From the NCBI GenBank assembly GCA_028709465.1, contig JAQVWY010000011.1, positions 1-53,886 on the forward strand: 53,886 nucleotides of DNA. Direction: 5' to 3'. Positions within the stretch are counted from its first letter, which is position 1. Each line of letters begins with the position of its first letter. The position numbers and the translations under genes are program-made. The stretch comes from Tissierellia bacterium. Its GTDB lineage: Bacteria; Bacillota; Clostridia; Tissierellales; Sedimentibacteraceae. Below, in pieces: positions 1 through 8,019 of the stretch. Below the pieces are notes generated by a model. The model made no database searches. It saw nothing but the letters and a program-made list of their open reading frames with translations, and was not told the origin of the DNA.

Positions 1-126
1 TGTGGATTTTCCAGATCCACTTTTTCCAACTAATCCATATATTTCTCCATCCTCAATGGTTATATTTATTCCTTTTAATACTTCTAACCCATCAAATGAT
101 TTTTTTAAATTATTTATTTCAATCAT
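1..126 (-). CDS. ABC transporter ATP-binding protein, N-terminal part (MetN-like)
   Basis: Only the first 42 codons are inside the window; the gene runs off the left edge. The visible part starts MIEINNLKKSF and ends in a Walker A loop, GKSGSGKST, so this is an ABC ATPase. It follows a MetQ-type substrate-binding lipoprotein gene on the same strand, 66 bases away, so the likely role is to energise methionine (or related) uptake together with a permease that would lie further left. A 13-bp perfect hairpin sits between the two genes. The family (MetN versus a general ABC ATPase) cannot be settled from 42 residues; the call rests mostly on the neighbour. Confidence 0.75.
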   Translation of the reverse strand, partial: MIEINNLKKSFDGLEVLKGINITIEDGEIYGLVGKSGSGKST

Positions 127-146
127 GATTTTCCTCATTATTTATT

Positions 147-176
147 AAAATGCAATAAGATAACTTATTGCATTTT
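147..176 (-). terminator. Intercistronic hairpin between metQ-like and metN-like genes
   Basis: Perfect 13-bp inverted repeat (AAAATGCAATAAG / CTTATTGCATTTT) with a 4-base loop, lying between the lipoprotein stop and the ATPase start. No long U run follows on the minus strand, so it may be a partial terminator or an mRNA-stabilising structure. Either would favour more binding protein than ATPase, the usual stoichiometry. Function is inferred. Confidence 0.55.
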
Positions 177-192
177 AATCATTTCATTTTAT

Positions 193-1020
193 TTACTCTC
201 CTGCATATTCAAATCCTGATGAAACTGGAACTTTCGCTACAGCTTCATCTGACATATATGCAGTCATTATATCTTTTGCCCACTTAGTATCTTTATTTTT
301 TTCCAATACACAAATACCTTCCGCTAAATCATCATATACAAATTTCTTAAGAAGATTTTCAGTTGGATCAACGCCTGCTTCAGCCATTGTATTTGATGTA
401 CCAACAACAATGGTATAATCATCCATATTCGTATATTTCAAATGATCTGATTGGACGAAATCATAATTATTAGGATTATCTACAATATCTGCTACTGTAT
501 AAAAATCTCCAGCAGCTGGTTCTTCGGATAATTTAATAACTCCAGCTTCCTCTAATTGTTTTAATTGTTCACTAATATTAGCAGCATCTTGAGCTATACC
601 AACCGATCCTCCCTTTGGTAAATCTTCAATACTACTTGCTTTAACAGAATAGATTCCAGTAAAATAATTATATAATTTAGGACTCATCATAATAATATCA
701 GTACCATTCGCTTCATTGTAATTATTCATATACGGTTCATGTTGATAAAAGTTTGCATCTAATGTTTCTTGAACTAATGCATCATTAGGTAAAACATAAT
801 CATCAAAAAGTATAATTTCAACTTCATATCCCATTGCTTCTAGTGATTCTTTTCCTGATTCAGCTAAATCTTTTGATACTGTACTTGCCCCAATTTTAAT
901 TGTAGTTTTCTCTTCAGATTCACTTGCTGAACTACTTGGTTTTTCTGTGCTAGAACATCCTACTGCTAAACTTGCTACCATACACACACATAATAATACA
1001 CATAAAATTTTCTTTTTCAT
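193..1020 (-). CDS. metQ: MetQ/NlpA-family substrate-binding lipoprotein
   Basis: 275 aa. A lipoprotein signal peptide is clear: MKKKILC, a hydrophobic stretch, then LAVGC with Cys22 as the predicted lipidated residue, followed by a Ser/Glu-rich linker. The mature part matches the NlpA/MetQ family, which binds methionine (L or D) at the outer face of the membrane and delivers it to a MetNI transporter; YQHEPYMNNYN is a typical family segment. The SD is GGAGG, 6-7 bases before ATG. Unusually, the binding-protein gene comes first and the ATPase follows; the common order is metN-metI-metQ. It lies 118 bases downstream of a URO-D/MtaA-like gene, so the real ligand might be another methylated compound. 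The family is certain, the ligand is not. Confidence 0.88.
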   Translation of the reverse strand: MKKKILCVLLCVCMVASLAVGCSSTEKPSSSASESEEKTTIKIGASTVSKDLAESGKESLEAMGYEVEIILFDDYVLPNDALVQETLDANFYQHEPYMNNYNEANGTDIIMMSPKLYNYFTGIYSVKASSIEDLPKGGSVGIAQDAANISEQLKQLEEAGVIKLSEEPAAGDFYTVADIVDNPNNYDFVQSDHLKYTNMDDYTIVVGTSNTMAEAGVDPTENLLKKFVYDDLAEGICVLEKNKDTKWAKDIMTAYMSDEAVAKVPVSSGFEYAGE

Positions 1021-1138
1021 GCTATTCCTCCAATTGTTAGTTAATCCTTTTCTTATTTTCAGATTTGTTTATTTTCCCAAAGTAAAAATATTGTTTTTAC
1101 TTTATCTTATATTGCCTTTTATATAACATTAAGCCCAA

Positions 1139-2158
1139 CTATATAGAATTTAATAAGTCAAAGTCCAGAGGTAATGTACTTAATTCTCTAGCTCTATTTA
1201 CATAATACTTAATATTTTCTCTATTAGTACCATAAGGTATTTGACATCCAGGTGCAATCGAATATCCCTTTGGTGAATCCCATGCTTTTAAGATACATTT
1301 TTTTAATGATCTGTCAATGTCTTCAAAAGTTCCATTTGCTATTACATCTACTGGAGGGATATTTCCCACTATTCGAATTCTGTCTCCAACAGTCTCTTTA
1401 AGTTCACCAATGTCTTCAGCATTATCGACACTAAAGCTTGAAACACCAGAGTCTGCGATATCATTCCATAATGTTCTTGACTTTCCACATATATGAAGTG
1501 ATGGATGCCCATCTGTTTCTTTTATAATATAATCTACATTTTTCTTAAAATATGGGAATGAAAACTCCCTATATTGCTTGTAACTGATTATTGATGAAGA
1601 ACTTACAGGATCCGCAAAGCCAAAATTAACATCTAACTTTTTTACCTCATCGACAAACCTGTTGTTTGCTTCAACAATCATCTCTAAAAGTCTTTTGATA
1701 TCTTCAGGATGTTTTATAATCCACTTAAGTAAATTTTCTGCTCCGCACATATTTAATGCCACAGTAAATGGACCAGTGAGTTCCGTACCTACGCCAACCT
1801 GACCATTATACTTATCTTTCAGTATACTAATCGCTTCAAGTATGCATGGAAGCCTTCCATCTTTTGTTGGATCTGGAATTTTCAGTTTTGCTATATCCTT
1901 AATATTTTCAACAGCTGGTTTTTCGACTATAGGAAAAGTATCACTTTTATACAAAATTTTAGAACCGAATGCCTCAGCCATCCCCCTCAAGCTCATACCT
2001 GCAGAAACACCACCACATTGAAACTCTTCATAAGTTAAAATTTGAACTTCACTCATAACCTTTGGATTGTGATTATAATCATCAATTGATTTATTGTATA
2101 AACTACATGCAGTTTCTCCTAATGATACTTCAACCATAATTTTATTTGTCGATTGCAT
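1139..2158 (-). CDS. Uroporphyrinogen decarboxylase/MtaA-family zinc methyltransferase-like protein
   Basis: 339 aa from the ATG chosen here (AAAGG 8 bases upstream). An in-frame TTG at 2176, with GGAG 11 bases upstream, would add six residues. The fold is the URO-D TIM barrel. A His-x-Cys pair (H222, C224 in LHICGKS) and a distal Cys (C305 in APGCQIPYGTN) match the zinc ligands of the MtaA/MtbA branch, which moves methyl groups between corrinoid proteins and a thiol, rather than HemE. No corrinoid protein or haem genes are beside it. It is divergent from a 2-hydroxyacyl-CoA dehydratase-type gene pair and upstream of metQ, which suggests a small anaerobic C1 or methyl-compound locus. The methyl acceptor is unknown. 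Confidence 0.82.
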   Translation of the reverse strand: MQSTNKIMVEVSLGETACSLYNKSIDDYNHNPKVMSEVQILTYEEFQCGGVSAGMSLRGMAEAFGSKILYKSDTFPIVEKPAVENIKDIAKLKIPDPTKDGRLPCILEAISILKDKYNGQVGVGTELTGPFTVALNMCGAENLLKWIIKHPEDIKRLLEMIVEANNRFVDEVKKLDVNFGFADPVSSSSIISYKQYREFSFPYFKKNVDYIIKETDGHPSLHICGKSRTLWNDIADSGVSSFSVDNAEDIGELKETVGDRIRIVGNIPPVDVIANGTFEDIDRSLKKCILKAWDSPKGYSIAPGCQIPYGTNRENIKYYVNRARELSTLPLDFDLLNSI

Positions 2159-2238
2159 ATTGTTGACCTTTCCCAAAATGTGTAAATCTCCTTTCTTGTT
2201 TTATTAACTTGTTCTTCCCATGTTTGTAAGGCATTGAC

Positions 2239-2267
2239 ATTTTACCATCGATTAAAAATACTGTAAA
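2239..2267 (-). promoter_or_regulatory. Predicted sigma-A promoter for the URO-D/MtaA-like gene
   Basis: On the minus strand, TTTACA (-35) and TAAAAT (-10) are separated by 17 bases, about 80 bases before the start codon. It faces away from the promoter at 2335-2363, so the intergenic region serves two divergent transcripts. Prediction from consensus only. Confidence 0.5.
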
Positions 2268-2334
2268 ATCAAATATTTTTATAGTTGACAGAAAATTCAC
2301 AACTTTATTTCATAATTAAATGTGGCAAATTAAT

Positions 2335-2363
2335 TAGACATACCATTTTTACTCATATATAAT
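2335..2363 (+). promoter_or_regulatory. Predicted sigma-A promoter for the double-cubane protein operon
   Basis: TAGACA (-35), a 17-base spacer and TATAAT (-10), ending 37 bases before the ATG at 2401. Good consensus and correct position for the two-gene plus-strand operon. Confidence 0.6.
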
Positions 2364-2400
2364 ATGTAAATATATCTAATAAATAAAGAAGGTGCATAAA

Positions 2401-3549
2401 ATGATTAAACTTCCTGATAATTTTGAAACATTCGATGAAAAGAGAAAAAAAGGTTTTATAGCATTAATGGAAGAAAAAGAAAAAGGCAAAAAGGTTGTAG
2501 GTACCTTTTGTAGTTACACACCTATTGAATTGATATTGGCTGCAGGTGCAGTGTCCGTTAGTTTGTGCGGTAACAGCGAACAAGGAATTCCTGAAGCAGA
2601 AGCAATTCTTCCAAAAACGTTATGTCCACTAATAAAATCAAGCTTTGGACTAGCTATATCAGACAAATGTCCATATTTTTATTTTTCTGATATGATTCTA
2701 GCTGAAACAACTTGTGATGGCAAAAAGAAAATGTATGAACTATTAAATGAAATAAAACCTGTACATGTCATGCATCTACCCCAAGGGCAAAATGGTCCAC
2801 TTTCTATTGAAGCTTGGAAAGAGCAAATCAAGCAAACAGCTAAATATTTAGGCGACTTTTTTAATACTGAAATAACAGAGGAAAATCTACACAATGCAAT
2901 TGTTGAACGAAACAGAATACGTAAAGCTATATTAAAAGCCTATGAAGTAACAAAATTAGTACCATCACCAGTATCCGGTTATGAACTTAGCAGCATTATT
3001 GAAGCAACGGATTTTCATTTTACAGACGATGATATTGTTGAATATTTAGAAACAAAGACAAATCAGTTACTTTCAAATTATAAGCCACTGGATCCTAATA
3101 AAAAGCTTAGACCAAGACTTATGTTAACAGGATGCCCTCACACAGGAGTTCGTGATAAAATAATTAAAAAGGTGGAAGATTTAGGAGCGGATATCGTCGT
3201 TTTAGATAGCTGCGCAGGTCCAAGGACACAGCGAATACTTGTAGACGAAACTAAAGACCCTTATGAAGCATTGGCAGAAAAATACTTAAAAATTAATTGT
3301 TCTGTCATGACTCCTAATGATGGTCGTTTTGAAGATTTGAAAGCTGTAATTGAAGAATATAAAGTAGATGGCGTTATTGAAATGGTACTTTTCGCATGTC
3401 ATACTTTTGCTATTGAAGCTCATAAAACTAAAAAGTTTATTTCAGAAGAATTAGGACTTCCATATATTCGTATTGATACTGATTTTTCATCATCTGATAG
3501 TGCTCAAATTCAAACAAGGTTAGAAGCATTTTTAGAAATGATATCTTAA
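2401..3549 (+). CDS. 2-hydroxyacyl-CoA dehydratase D-component family protein, double-cubane cluster type
   Basis: 382 aa. The ATG at 2401 has AGAAGGTG just upstream; an upstream in-frame GTG (2392) lies inside that SD and is rejected. The protein belongs to the HgdB/FldC-BcrB family (DUF2229-like) of iron-sulfur reductases. Cysteines are spread as in the family: GTFCSYTP, VSLCGN, KTLCPL, DKCPYF, TTCDGK, LTGCPHTG, LDSCAG and LFACHTF. True dehydratases use two different subunits; here there is only one D-component gene followed directly by its activator. That is the arrangement of the double-cubane cluster protein (YjiM-like), shown in other bacteria to hold an [8Fe-9S] cluster and to reduce small molecules at very low potential. 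The physiological substrate is unknown. No CoA-transferase or second subunit is nearby. Confidence 0.82.
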   Translation: MIKLPDNFETFDEKRKKGFIALMEEKEKGKKVVGTFCSYTPIELILAAGAVSVSLCGNSEQGIPEAEAILPKTLCPLIKSSFGLAISDKCPYFYFSDMILAETTCDGKKKMYELLNEIKPVHVMHLPQGQNGPLSIEAWKEQIKQTAKYLGDFFNTEITEENLHNAIVERNRIRKAILKAYEVTKLVPSPVSGYELSSIIEATDFHFTDDDIVEYLETKTNQLLSNYKPLDPNKKLRPRLMLTGCPHTGVRDKIIKKVEDLGADIVVLDSCAGPRTQRILVDETKDPYEALAEKYLKINCSVMTPNDGRFEDLKAVIEEYKVDGVIEMVLFACHTFAIEAHKTKKFISEELGLPYIRIDTDFSSSDSAQIQTRLEAFLEMIS

Positions 3550-3567
3550 TTAGAAAGGATTATTAAC

Positions 3568-4326
3568 ATGTTTTTTGTCGGTATTGACATTGGCTCAACT
3601 GCCAGCAAAGTTGCTGTTAGGGGTCAAAAAGAATTAGAATTTGTTCTGCCAACTGGTTGGAATAGTAAAGAAACAGCATTTCAAATTAAAAAAAATTTAT
3701 TTGATGTTTACGGAATTGATGTAACTAATAATGATGTAATAACCATATCCACTGGATATGGACGAGTTTCTGTTCCTTATGCAGATAAAACTGTTACTGA
3801 AATCACTTGCCATGCAAAAGGTGTCCAAGTTATGCATAATTTAAAATCATGTACAATAATTGATGTAGGCGGACAAGATACCAAAATTATATCCATTAAA
3901 GATGGTAACGTTGATGATTTTACTATGAATGATAAATGTTCTGCAGGAACCGGAAAATTTTTAGAAATAATGTGCAACCGTCTTGGTCTTACTATTGATG
4001 AACTTTTTACATTTGCAAATAAAGGTAAAGTACTTCAAATAAGTTCTATGTGCACTGTTTTCGCAGAATCTGAAATAATAGGACTTATGGGAGACGGTAA
4101 TAAACGTGAAGACATTGCTGCTGGTGTTGTGGATTCAGTAGCAACTAAAGTAAAACAGTTAGCAACACGTCATGGACTTAGGAATAATGTAATTTTAACC
4201 GGGGGATTAAGTATCAATCCAATTTTCATTAAGATATTATCAGAACATTTAGGGCAACCTATAATAGCTCATGAAAAAGGTCGGTTTGCTGGTGCAATTG
4301 GTGCAGCAGTTATTGCACAAAAATGA
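3568..4326 (+). CDS. ATP-dependent activator/reductase of the double-cubane protein (BadF/BadG/BcrA/BcrD family)
   Basis: 252 aa, 18 bases after the partner gene with AGAAAGG as SD. It has the ASKHA ATPase fold: FVGIDIGSTASKVAV (phosphate 1), DVGGQDTK (phosphate 2) and LTGGLS (adenosine). Cys124 (KCSAGTGKF) and Cys162 (SMCTVFAES) are the two cysteines that, in each half of the homodimer, hold one shared [4Fe-4S] cluster. Activators of this type (HgdC, CompA, YjiL) couple ATP hydrolysis to injecting one electron at very low potential into the partner, the 'archerase' mechanism. All key residues are present, so it should be functional. It is followed by a bidirectional terminator. Confidence 0.9.
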   Translation: MFFVGIDIGSTASKVAVRGQKELEFVLPTGWNSKETAFQIKKNLFDVYGIDVTNNDVITISTGYGRVSVPYADKTVTEITCHAKGVQVMHNLKSCTIIDVGGQDTKIISIKDGNVDDFTMNDKCSAGTGKFLEIMCNRLGLTIDELFTFANKGKVLQISSMCTVFAESEIIGLMGDGNKREDIAAGVVDSVATKVKQLATRHGLRNNVILTGGLSINPIFIKILSEHLGQPIIAHEKGRFAGAIGAAVIAQK

Positions 4327-4374
4327 TTCGTATATAACACATATATAATATTCGCAATTGAATTAATACTAGGT

Positions 4375-4418
4375 AAAAAATCTGATAATTTAATGCAAAA
4401 TCAATTATCAGATTTTTT
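4375..4418. terminator. Bidirectional rho-independent terminator
   Basis: AAAAAATCTGATAATT is repeated in inverse orientation as AATTATCAGATTTTTT around a 12-base loop, giving a U tract in either direction. It separates the plus-strand activator gene from the convergent minus-strand patatin gene. Confidence 0.85.
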
Positions 4419-4455
4419 ATGCAAATTGTAATTCACCCAATCTTTATAATTAGGT

Positions 4456-5241
4456 TCATAATAATTTCTTTTTATTTAATGTATTAATAGCATCATCATA
4501 TCCCTTATTCAACATCCAATTAATTCTTTCACTGGTTGCTTCTAATGAACTAGAAAGAAATTCATGGGGTGCAATATCAATTATGTTTATATTATCATAT
4601 GCTTTAAAATCATACTCATCATTTCTTAACCTTACTGTTATTATATTCTTATATCCTAATTCAACAAGCATGTTAATGGGTAATCGATTAAATACACCTC
4701 CATCAATATAATTTTTTCCATTTATAAGTCTAGGTGTAAATACAGGTAGATTACAACTTGCAAAAATATATTCATAAAGTAACCCTTTTGGTATATTTTC
4801 AATAAATAAATTTAATGGTTTTTCATCTGTAAGACAATATGTTGTAAGACCATATTTAATTTTTGATTTTCTAATACCATCTTCATCAATTATTTTTTTA
4901 AGAATTTCAATAAAATTATCTGGATTAACCCCTTTTAAATCGTAATATTCATTTTTAAATTCTTTTATATTAGGAATAATTTCATTTAATTTAAATGATA
5001 TGGACTTTTGTTCTTTTTTTGCTTCATCTTTAAGAGAAAAATTAAAATTCCTCCATCCTTCATAATAATTTTCATAATCTTTTAGTACATATGCAGCTGC
5101 ATTTAAGGCTCCAATAGAAGTACCAACAACGCAATCATATTGAATATTTAACTCTATAATTGCTTTTAGTACCCCTATTTGATATGCCCCTTTTGCTCCT
5201 CCGCCTTCTAATGCAATACCTGTCTTTTGTAAATTATTCAT
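4456..5241 (-). CDS. Patatin-like phospholipase family protein
   Basis: 261 aa, SD GAGGAG before ATG. Patatin signatures are complete: the glycine-rich oxyanion loop GGGAKGAYQIG (13-23), the nucleophile elbow GTSIG with Ser42, and the catalytic Asp180 in IDGGVFN. Enzymes of this RssA/YchK-like group are Ser-Asp dyad lipid acyl hydrolases. There is no signal peptide or membrane helix, so it is cytoplasmic. The length is normal. The substrate cannot be predicted, and neighbours (LysM protein upstream) give no pathway. Confidence 0.88.
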   Translation of the reverse strand: MNNLQKTGIALEGGGAKGAYQIGVLKAIIELNIQYDCVVGTSIGALNAAAYVLKDYENYYEGWRNFNFSLKDEAKKEQKSISFKLNEIIPNIKEFKNEYYDLKGVNPDNFIEILKKIIDEDGIRKSKIKYGLTTYCLTDEKPLNLFIENIPKGLLYEYIFASCNLPVFTPRLINGKNYIDGGVFNRLPINMLVELGYKNIITVRLRNDEYDFKAYDNINIIDIAPHEFLSSSLEATSERINWMLNKGYDDAINTLNKKKLL

Positions 5242-5267
5242 TTTTTTCTCCTCGCTTATTTACTAGA

Positions 5268-5963
5268 TTACTCAGTAGGGATACAAATTTTAGTTCCAAT
5301 AATGATGAAATTTGCAGGTCTTAAATTAGGGTTAGCTATTAATAAAGCCGAAGGAGTCACGTTATATGCTTGTGCTACAGTAGCTAAACTATCATTTGCT
5401 TTAATAATATATTCTCCGCTGTCGGGACCACACTCCTGATATGAAATAGGAGGTATGCATATTTCAGTCCCAGGAACTAAAATGTTAGGATTAAATCCAG
5501 GGTTTGTATTAAGAAGTTCATTTATACTTGTATTGTATCTAATAAGTATATTGCTAAGTGTTTCTCCTGATTCTATTGTATGAACTACACCGAAAGGACA
5601 GAAAGAAGGTACATTTGGTATACATACTTCCTGACCAACTTTAAGGTCATAAGGATTAGCATCTGGATTAGCTTCAATTATTGAATTCAATGGAACACTA
5701 TATCTTTGAGCTAACTTATAAAAACTATCTCCTTCCATAATTGTATATAGGCTTCCATTAATGCATGGTGGCCTCTCGGGAACTTTTGGTACACATAGTT
5801 GCATGCCTTCAGTCAATGTTCTAAGCCTTAATGTTGGATTTAATTCAATTAATCCAATTAAGGTAATCCCATATCTCTTAGCGATAGAATTTAATGTATC
5901 GCCTGGTTGTACTGTATAAGGCATAGTAAATCTATTTGGGCATGGATTTGTATTATTGATCAT
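5268..5963 (-). CDS. Protein of four LysM repeats, no signal peptide
   Basis: 231 aa made almost wholly of four LysM domains at about residues 16-59, 73-116, 128-171 and 184-229. Each has a YxVxxGDTL-like start, an N/NP core and a C[VI]P ending, so one Cys per repeat is conserved in place. LysM binds GlcNAc chains of peptidoglycan or spore cortex. No signal peptide or catalytic domain is present; in spore formers such proteins (SafA- or coat-like) are made in the mother cell and assembled at the cortex/coat boundary. That location is inferred. SD GAGGTGATT, then ATG. Confidence 0.85.
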   Translation of the reverse strand: MINNTNPCPNRFTMPYTVQPGDTLNSIAKRYGITLIGLIELNPTLRLRTLTEGMQLCVPKVPERPPCINGSLYTIMEGDSFYKLAQRYSVPLNSIIEANPDANPYDLKVGQEVCIPNVPSFCPFGVVHTIESGETLSNILIRYNTSINELLNTNPGFNPNILVPGTEICIPPISYQECGPDSGEYIIKANDSLATVAQAYNVTPSALLIANPNLRPANFIIIGTKICIPTE

Positions 5964-6023
5964 TTAATCACCTCATAAATAAAATTTGTTATTGTATAAT
6001 ATTCATGAAGTAATGAAAGTTTC

Positions 6024-6464
6024 CTATGATTTAAACTTATCTCTTTCTCTTACAGCTATTTTGTCACATCGTTCATTATACTCATGCCCATTATGACCTA
6101 ATATATGTACAAACTTTACCTTATGCTTATTTGCGGCTTCCAATAATCTTATCCACAATTCTTTATTAAGCACTGGTTTGCCATCCGATTTTTTCCAACT
6201 TTTCTTTTGCCAAGATTCGATCCATTTTTTATTAAATGCATCAGTTACATATTTTGAATCCGTTGTAATCGTTACTTCACATGGTTCCTTTAAAGCTTCA
6301 AGGCCCGTGATAACCCCCATAAGTTCCATTCTGTTATTTGTAGTGTTTTCTTCTCCACCAAAAAGTTCCAATTCATATCCATTATACTCTAATATAACTC
6401 CATATCCCCCTGGGCCTGGGTTACCACTACAAGCTCCATCTGAGTAAATGTTAACCTTTTTCAT
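6024..6464 (-). CDS. rnhA: Ribonuclease HI
   Basis: 146 aa, the normal length for bacterial RNase HI. It cleaves the RNA strand of RNA-DNA hybrids (R-loops, primers). The four metal-binding carboxylates are visible: D9 (YSDGACSGNPG), E47 (NRMEL), D69 (TTDSKYV) and D134 (NERCDKIA), with the assisting His124 in ILGHNGHEYN. The basic-protrusion segment WQKKSWKKSDGK is also present, as in the E. coli enzyme. It lies between serA and the LysM gene on the same strand; no functional link is apparent. Confidence 0.95.
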   Translation of the reverse strand: MKKVNIYSDGACSGNPGPGGYGVILEYNGYELELFGGEENTTNNRMELMGVITGLEALKEPCEVTITTDSKYVTDAFNKKWIESWQKKSWKKSDGKPVLNKELWIRLLEAANKHKVKFVHILGHNGHEYNERCDKIAVRERDKFKS

Positions 6465-6482
6465 ATTTAATAGTAACTCCCT

Positions 6483-7646
6483 TTATTTTATTAACATAAC
6501 TCTTAATATACCTGGATGATGTTCAATTTCTTTAATTTGTTCTTCACTAAATTCACCTATAACATCTATGATGTTACATGCATAATCACCCTTACTTTTA
6601 TTAACCATCCCAATGATATTTATATTGTGTTTTGATAGACCTGAAGCTAATATACCTATCATATTTGGTATGTTTTTATTTAATACTACTATTCTCTGAG
6701 TACCTGGATTTCTATCCATTGAGCAATCAGGAAAATTAACAGAATTATGAATGTTTCCTTTTTCAAGATATTCTGTTAATTCAGTAACTGCCATTTCGGC
6801 ACAATTCCCTTCTGCTTCAGGTGTTGAGCCTCCAAGATGAGGTGTACAAATTACATTTCTTGCATTAAGTAGTTTCTCATTTGGAAGATCGCATATAAAG
6901 TGTGCAACTTTACCTTCTTCTAGTGCTTCTATTATATCATCTTCATTAACAATGCCTGCCCTTGCAAGGTTTAATATTCGTACTCCATCTTTCATTATTT
7001 TAATATTATCTTTGTTAATATAGTTTTTCGTTTCCTCATTGTATGGAACATGTAATGTAATATAATCACTTCTTCTATATAATTCATTTACATCGTCAGA
7101 ATATTGTACATCCCATGACAATGCTAATGCATTTTTCATTGATATATATGGATCATAACCGATTACCTCCATTCCAAATTTAATTCCCATATTTGCTACT
7201 AAATGGCCTACATTACCCATACCTATTACACCTAAGGTTTTTCCTTTTAATTCAGGGCCAACAAATTGAGATTTTCCTCTTTCAACAGCATCTACAACAT
7301 TACTAGTTAAAGATTTAGTCCAATTAATACTTTCAGCAATTCTTCTTGAACTCATTATTAGAGACATAAAAGTAAGTTCACATACTGCATTTGAATTCCC
7401 ACCTGGTGAATTAAACACAACTATACCTTCTTCTGCACATCTTTCTATAGGAATATTATTTACTCCAGCACCAGATCTGGCAATTGCTTTTAATTGTTTA
7501 GAAAATTTCAAATTATGTATATCCATACTACGCATTATAATTCCATCTACATCAGTTGTTTCCTCTTCAATAATAATATATTTTTCATTGGACATTATAT
7601 TAAGACTCTCTTGTGGAATTTTATTAAACAGTGCAATTTTGTACAT
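6483..7646 (-). CDS. serA: D-3-phosphoglycerate dehydrogenase with C-terminal ACT domain
   Basis: 387 aa. Catalyses NAD-dependent oxidation of 3-phosphoglycerate, the first step of serine synthesis. The Rossmann motif is GVIGMGNVG (about residue 145); the catalytic Arg lies in NLARAGIVNE, Glu in the loop near CDLPNEK, and His in TPHLGGSTPEAE. The last 80 residues form an ACT domain (IPNMIGILASGLSKHNINI), probably the serine sensor for feedback. The length is that of the short SerA form without the extra intervening domain. serC and serB are not adjacent. The 2-hydroxyacid dehydrogenase family has relatives of other specificity, but the ACT domain and the overall pattern support SerA. Confidence 0.9.
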   Translation of the reverse strand: MYKIALFNKIPQESLNIMSNEKYIIIEEETTDVDGIIMRSMDIHNLKFSKQLKAIARSGAGVNNIPIERCAEEGIVVFNSPGGNSNAVCELTFMSLIMSSRRIAESINWTKSLTSNVVDAVERGKSQFVGPELKGKTLGVIGMGNVGHLVANMGIKFGMEVIGYDPYISMKNALALSWDVQYSDDVNELYRRSDYITLHVPYNEETKNYINKDNIKIMKDGVRILNLARAGIVNEDDIIEALEEGKVAHFICDLPNEKLLNARNVICTPHLGGSTPEAEGNCAEMAVTELTEYLEKGNIHNSVNFPDCSMDRNPGTQRIVVLNKNIPNMIGILASGLSKHNINIIGMVNKSKGDYACNIIDVIGEFSEEQIKEIEHHPGILRVMLIK

Positions 7647-7762
7647 TTTGAACCTCCTGATACGTAAATTTAAATTTTAGTATACAACTAAATTTGTATA
7701 AAATCAAGAGTAAATTTATTAATATTAAGGTATGAAAACACATAAAGAACATGAGGTGTAAA

Positions 7763-7806
7763 AAAAATACTGAATGCTCTAATACTAGGGCATTCAGTAT
7801 AATAAG
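7763..7806 (-). terminator. Terminator after the 48-aa Cys-rich protein gene
   Basis: An 11-bp inverted repeat (ATACTGAATGC / GCATTCAGTAT) with a T-rich end on the minus strand, just after the small ORF at 7812. It isolates that gene from serA. Confidence 0.8.
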
Positions 7807-7811
7807 TAAGA

Positions 7812-7958
7812 CTATCTGCAGCATCCTCTACCAAAAAAATTATCGAACCCACCACAGAAACAGAAAAAGATAATAATTAGAATAATCCAAAACCATAAAT
7901 TATTATCACAACCACAATCATCAAAGTGACCACAACCTGTTGCTTTTATGTCTGACAT
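7812..7958 (-). CDS. Small Gly/Cys-rich single-helix protein (YjcZ-like sporulation type)
   Basis: 48 aa with a strong SD (AGGGGTG, 6 bases before ATG) and its own terminator. A Cys/Gly/Asp-rich head (GCGHFDDCGCDNN) is followed by one very hydrophobic helix (LWFWIILIIIFF, residues 21-32) and a Cys/Gly tail ending GRGCCR. In all there are seven cysteines. The plan (short Gly-rich head, one IIL-type helix) resembles the tiny YjcZ/YczM-type spore-associated membrane proteins of Firmicutes, but this is judged by composition, not by alignment. Cysteine content suggests metal binding or cross-linking in the coat. Function unknown. Confidence 0.65.
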   Translation of the reverse strand: MSDIKATGCGHFDDCGCDNNLWFWIILIIIFFCFCGGFDNFFGRGCCR

Positions 7959-8019
7959 ATATTTCACCCCTTTTATTTTATGATATAATATATGCCCTTA
8001 ATAAAATAATGTGATTCCC

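Noticed and set aside
1139..2158. HemE (haem synthesis uroporphyrinogen decarboxylase)
   Set aside because: The His-x-Cys...Cys zinc set and the lack of hem genes point to the methyltransferase branch.
2401..3549. Classical 2-hydroxyglutaryl- or lactyl-CoA dehydratase
   Set aside because: Only one D-component gene is present and no CoA-transferase or acyl-CoA dehydrogenase genes are near; the double-cubane type fits better.
7624..7824. 66-aa minus-strand open frame rich in Leu/Phe
   Set aside because: It overlaps the serA start and reads through the terminator hairpin; no SD. Treated as chance.
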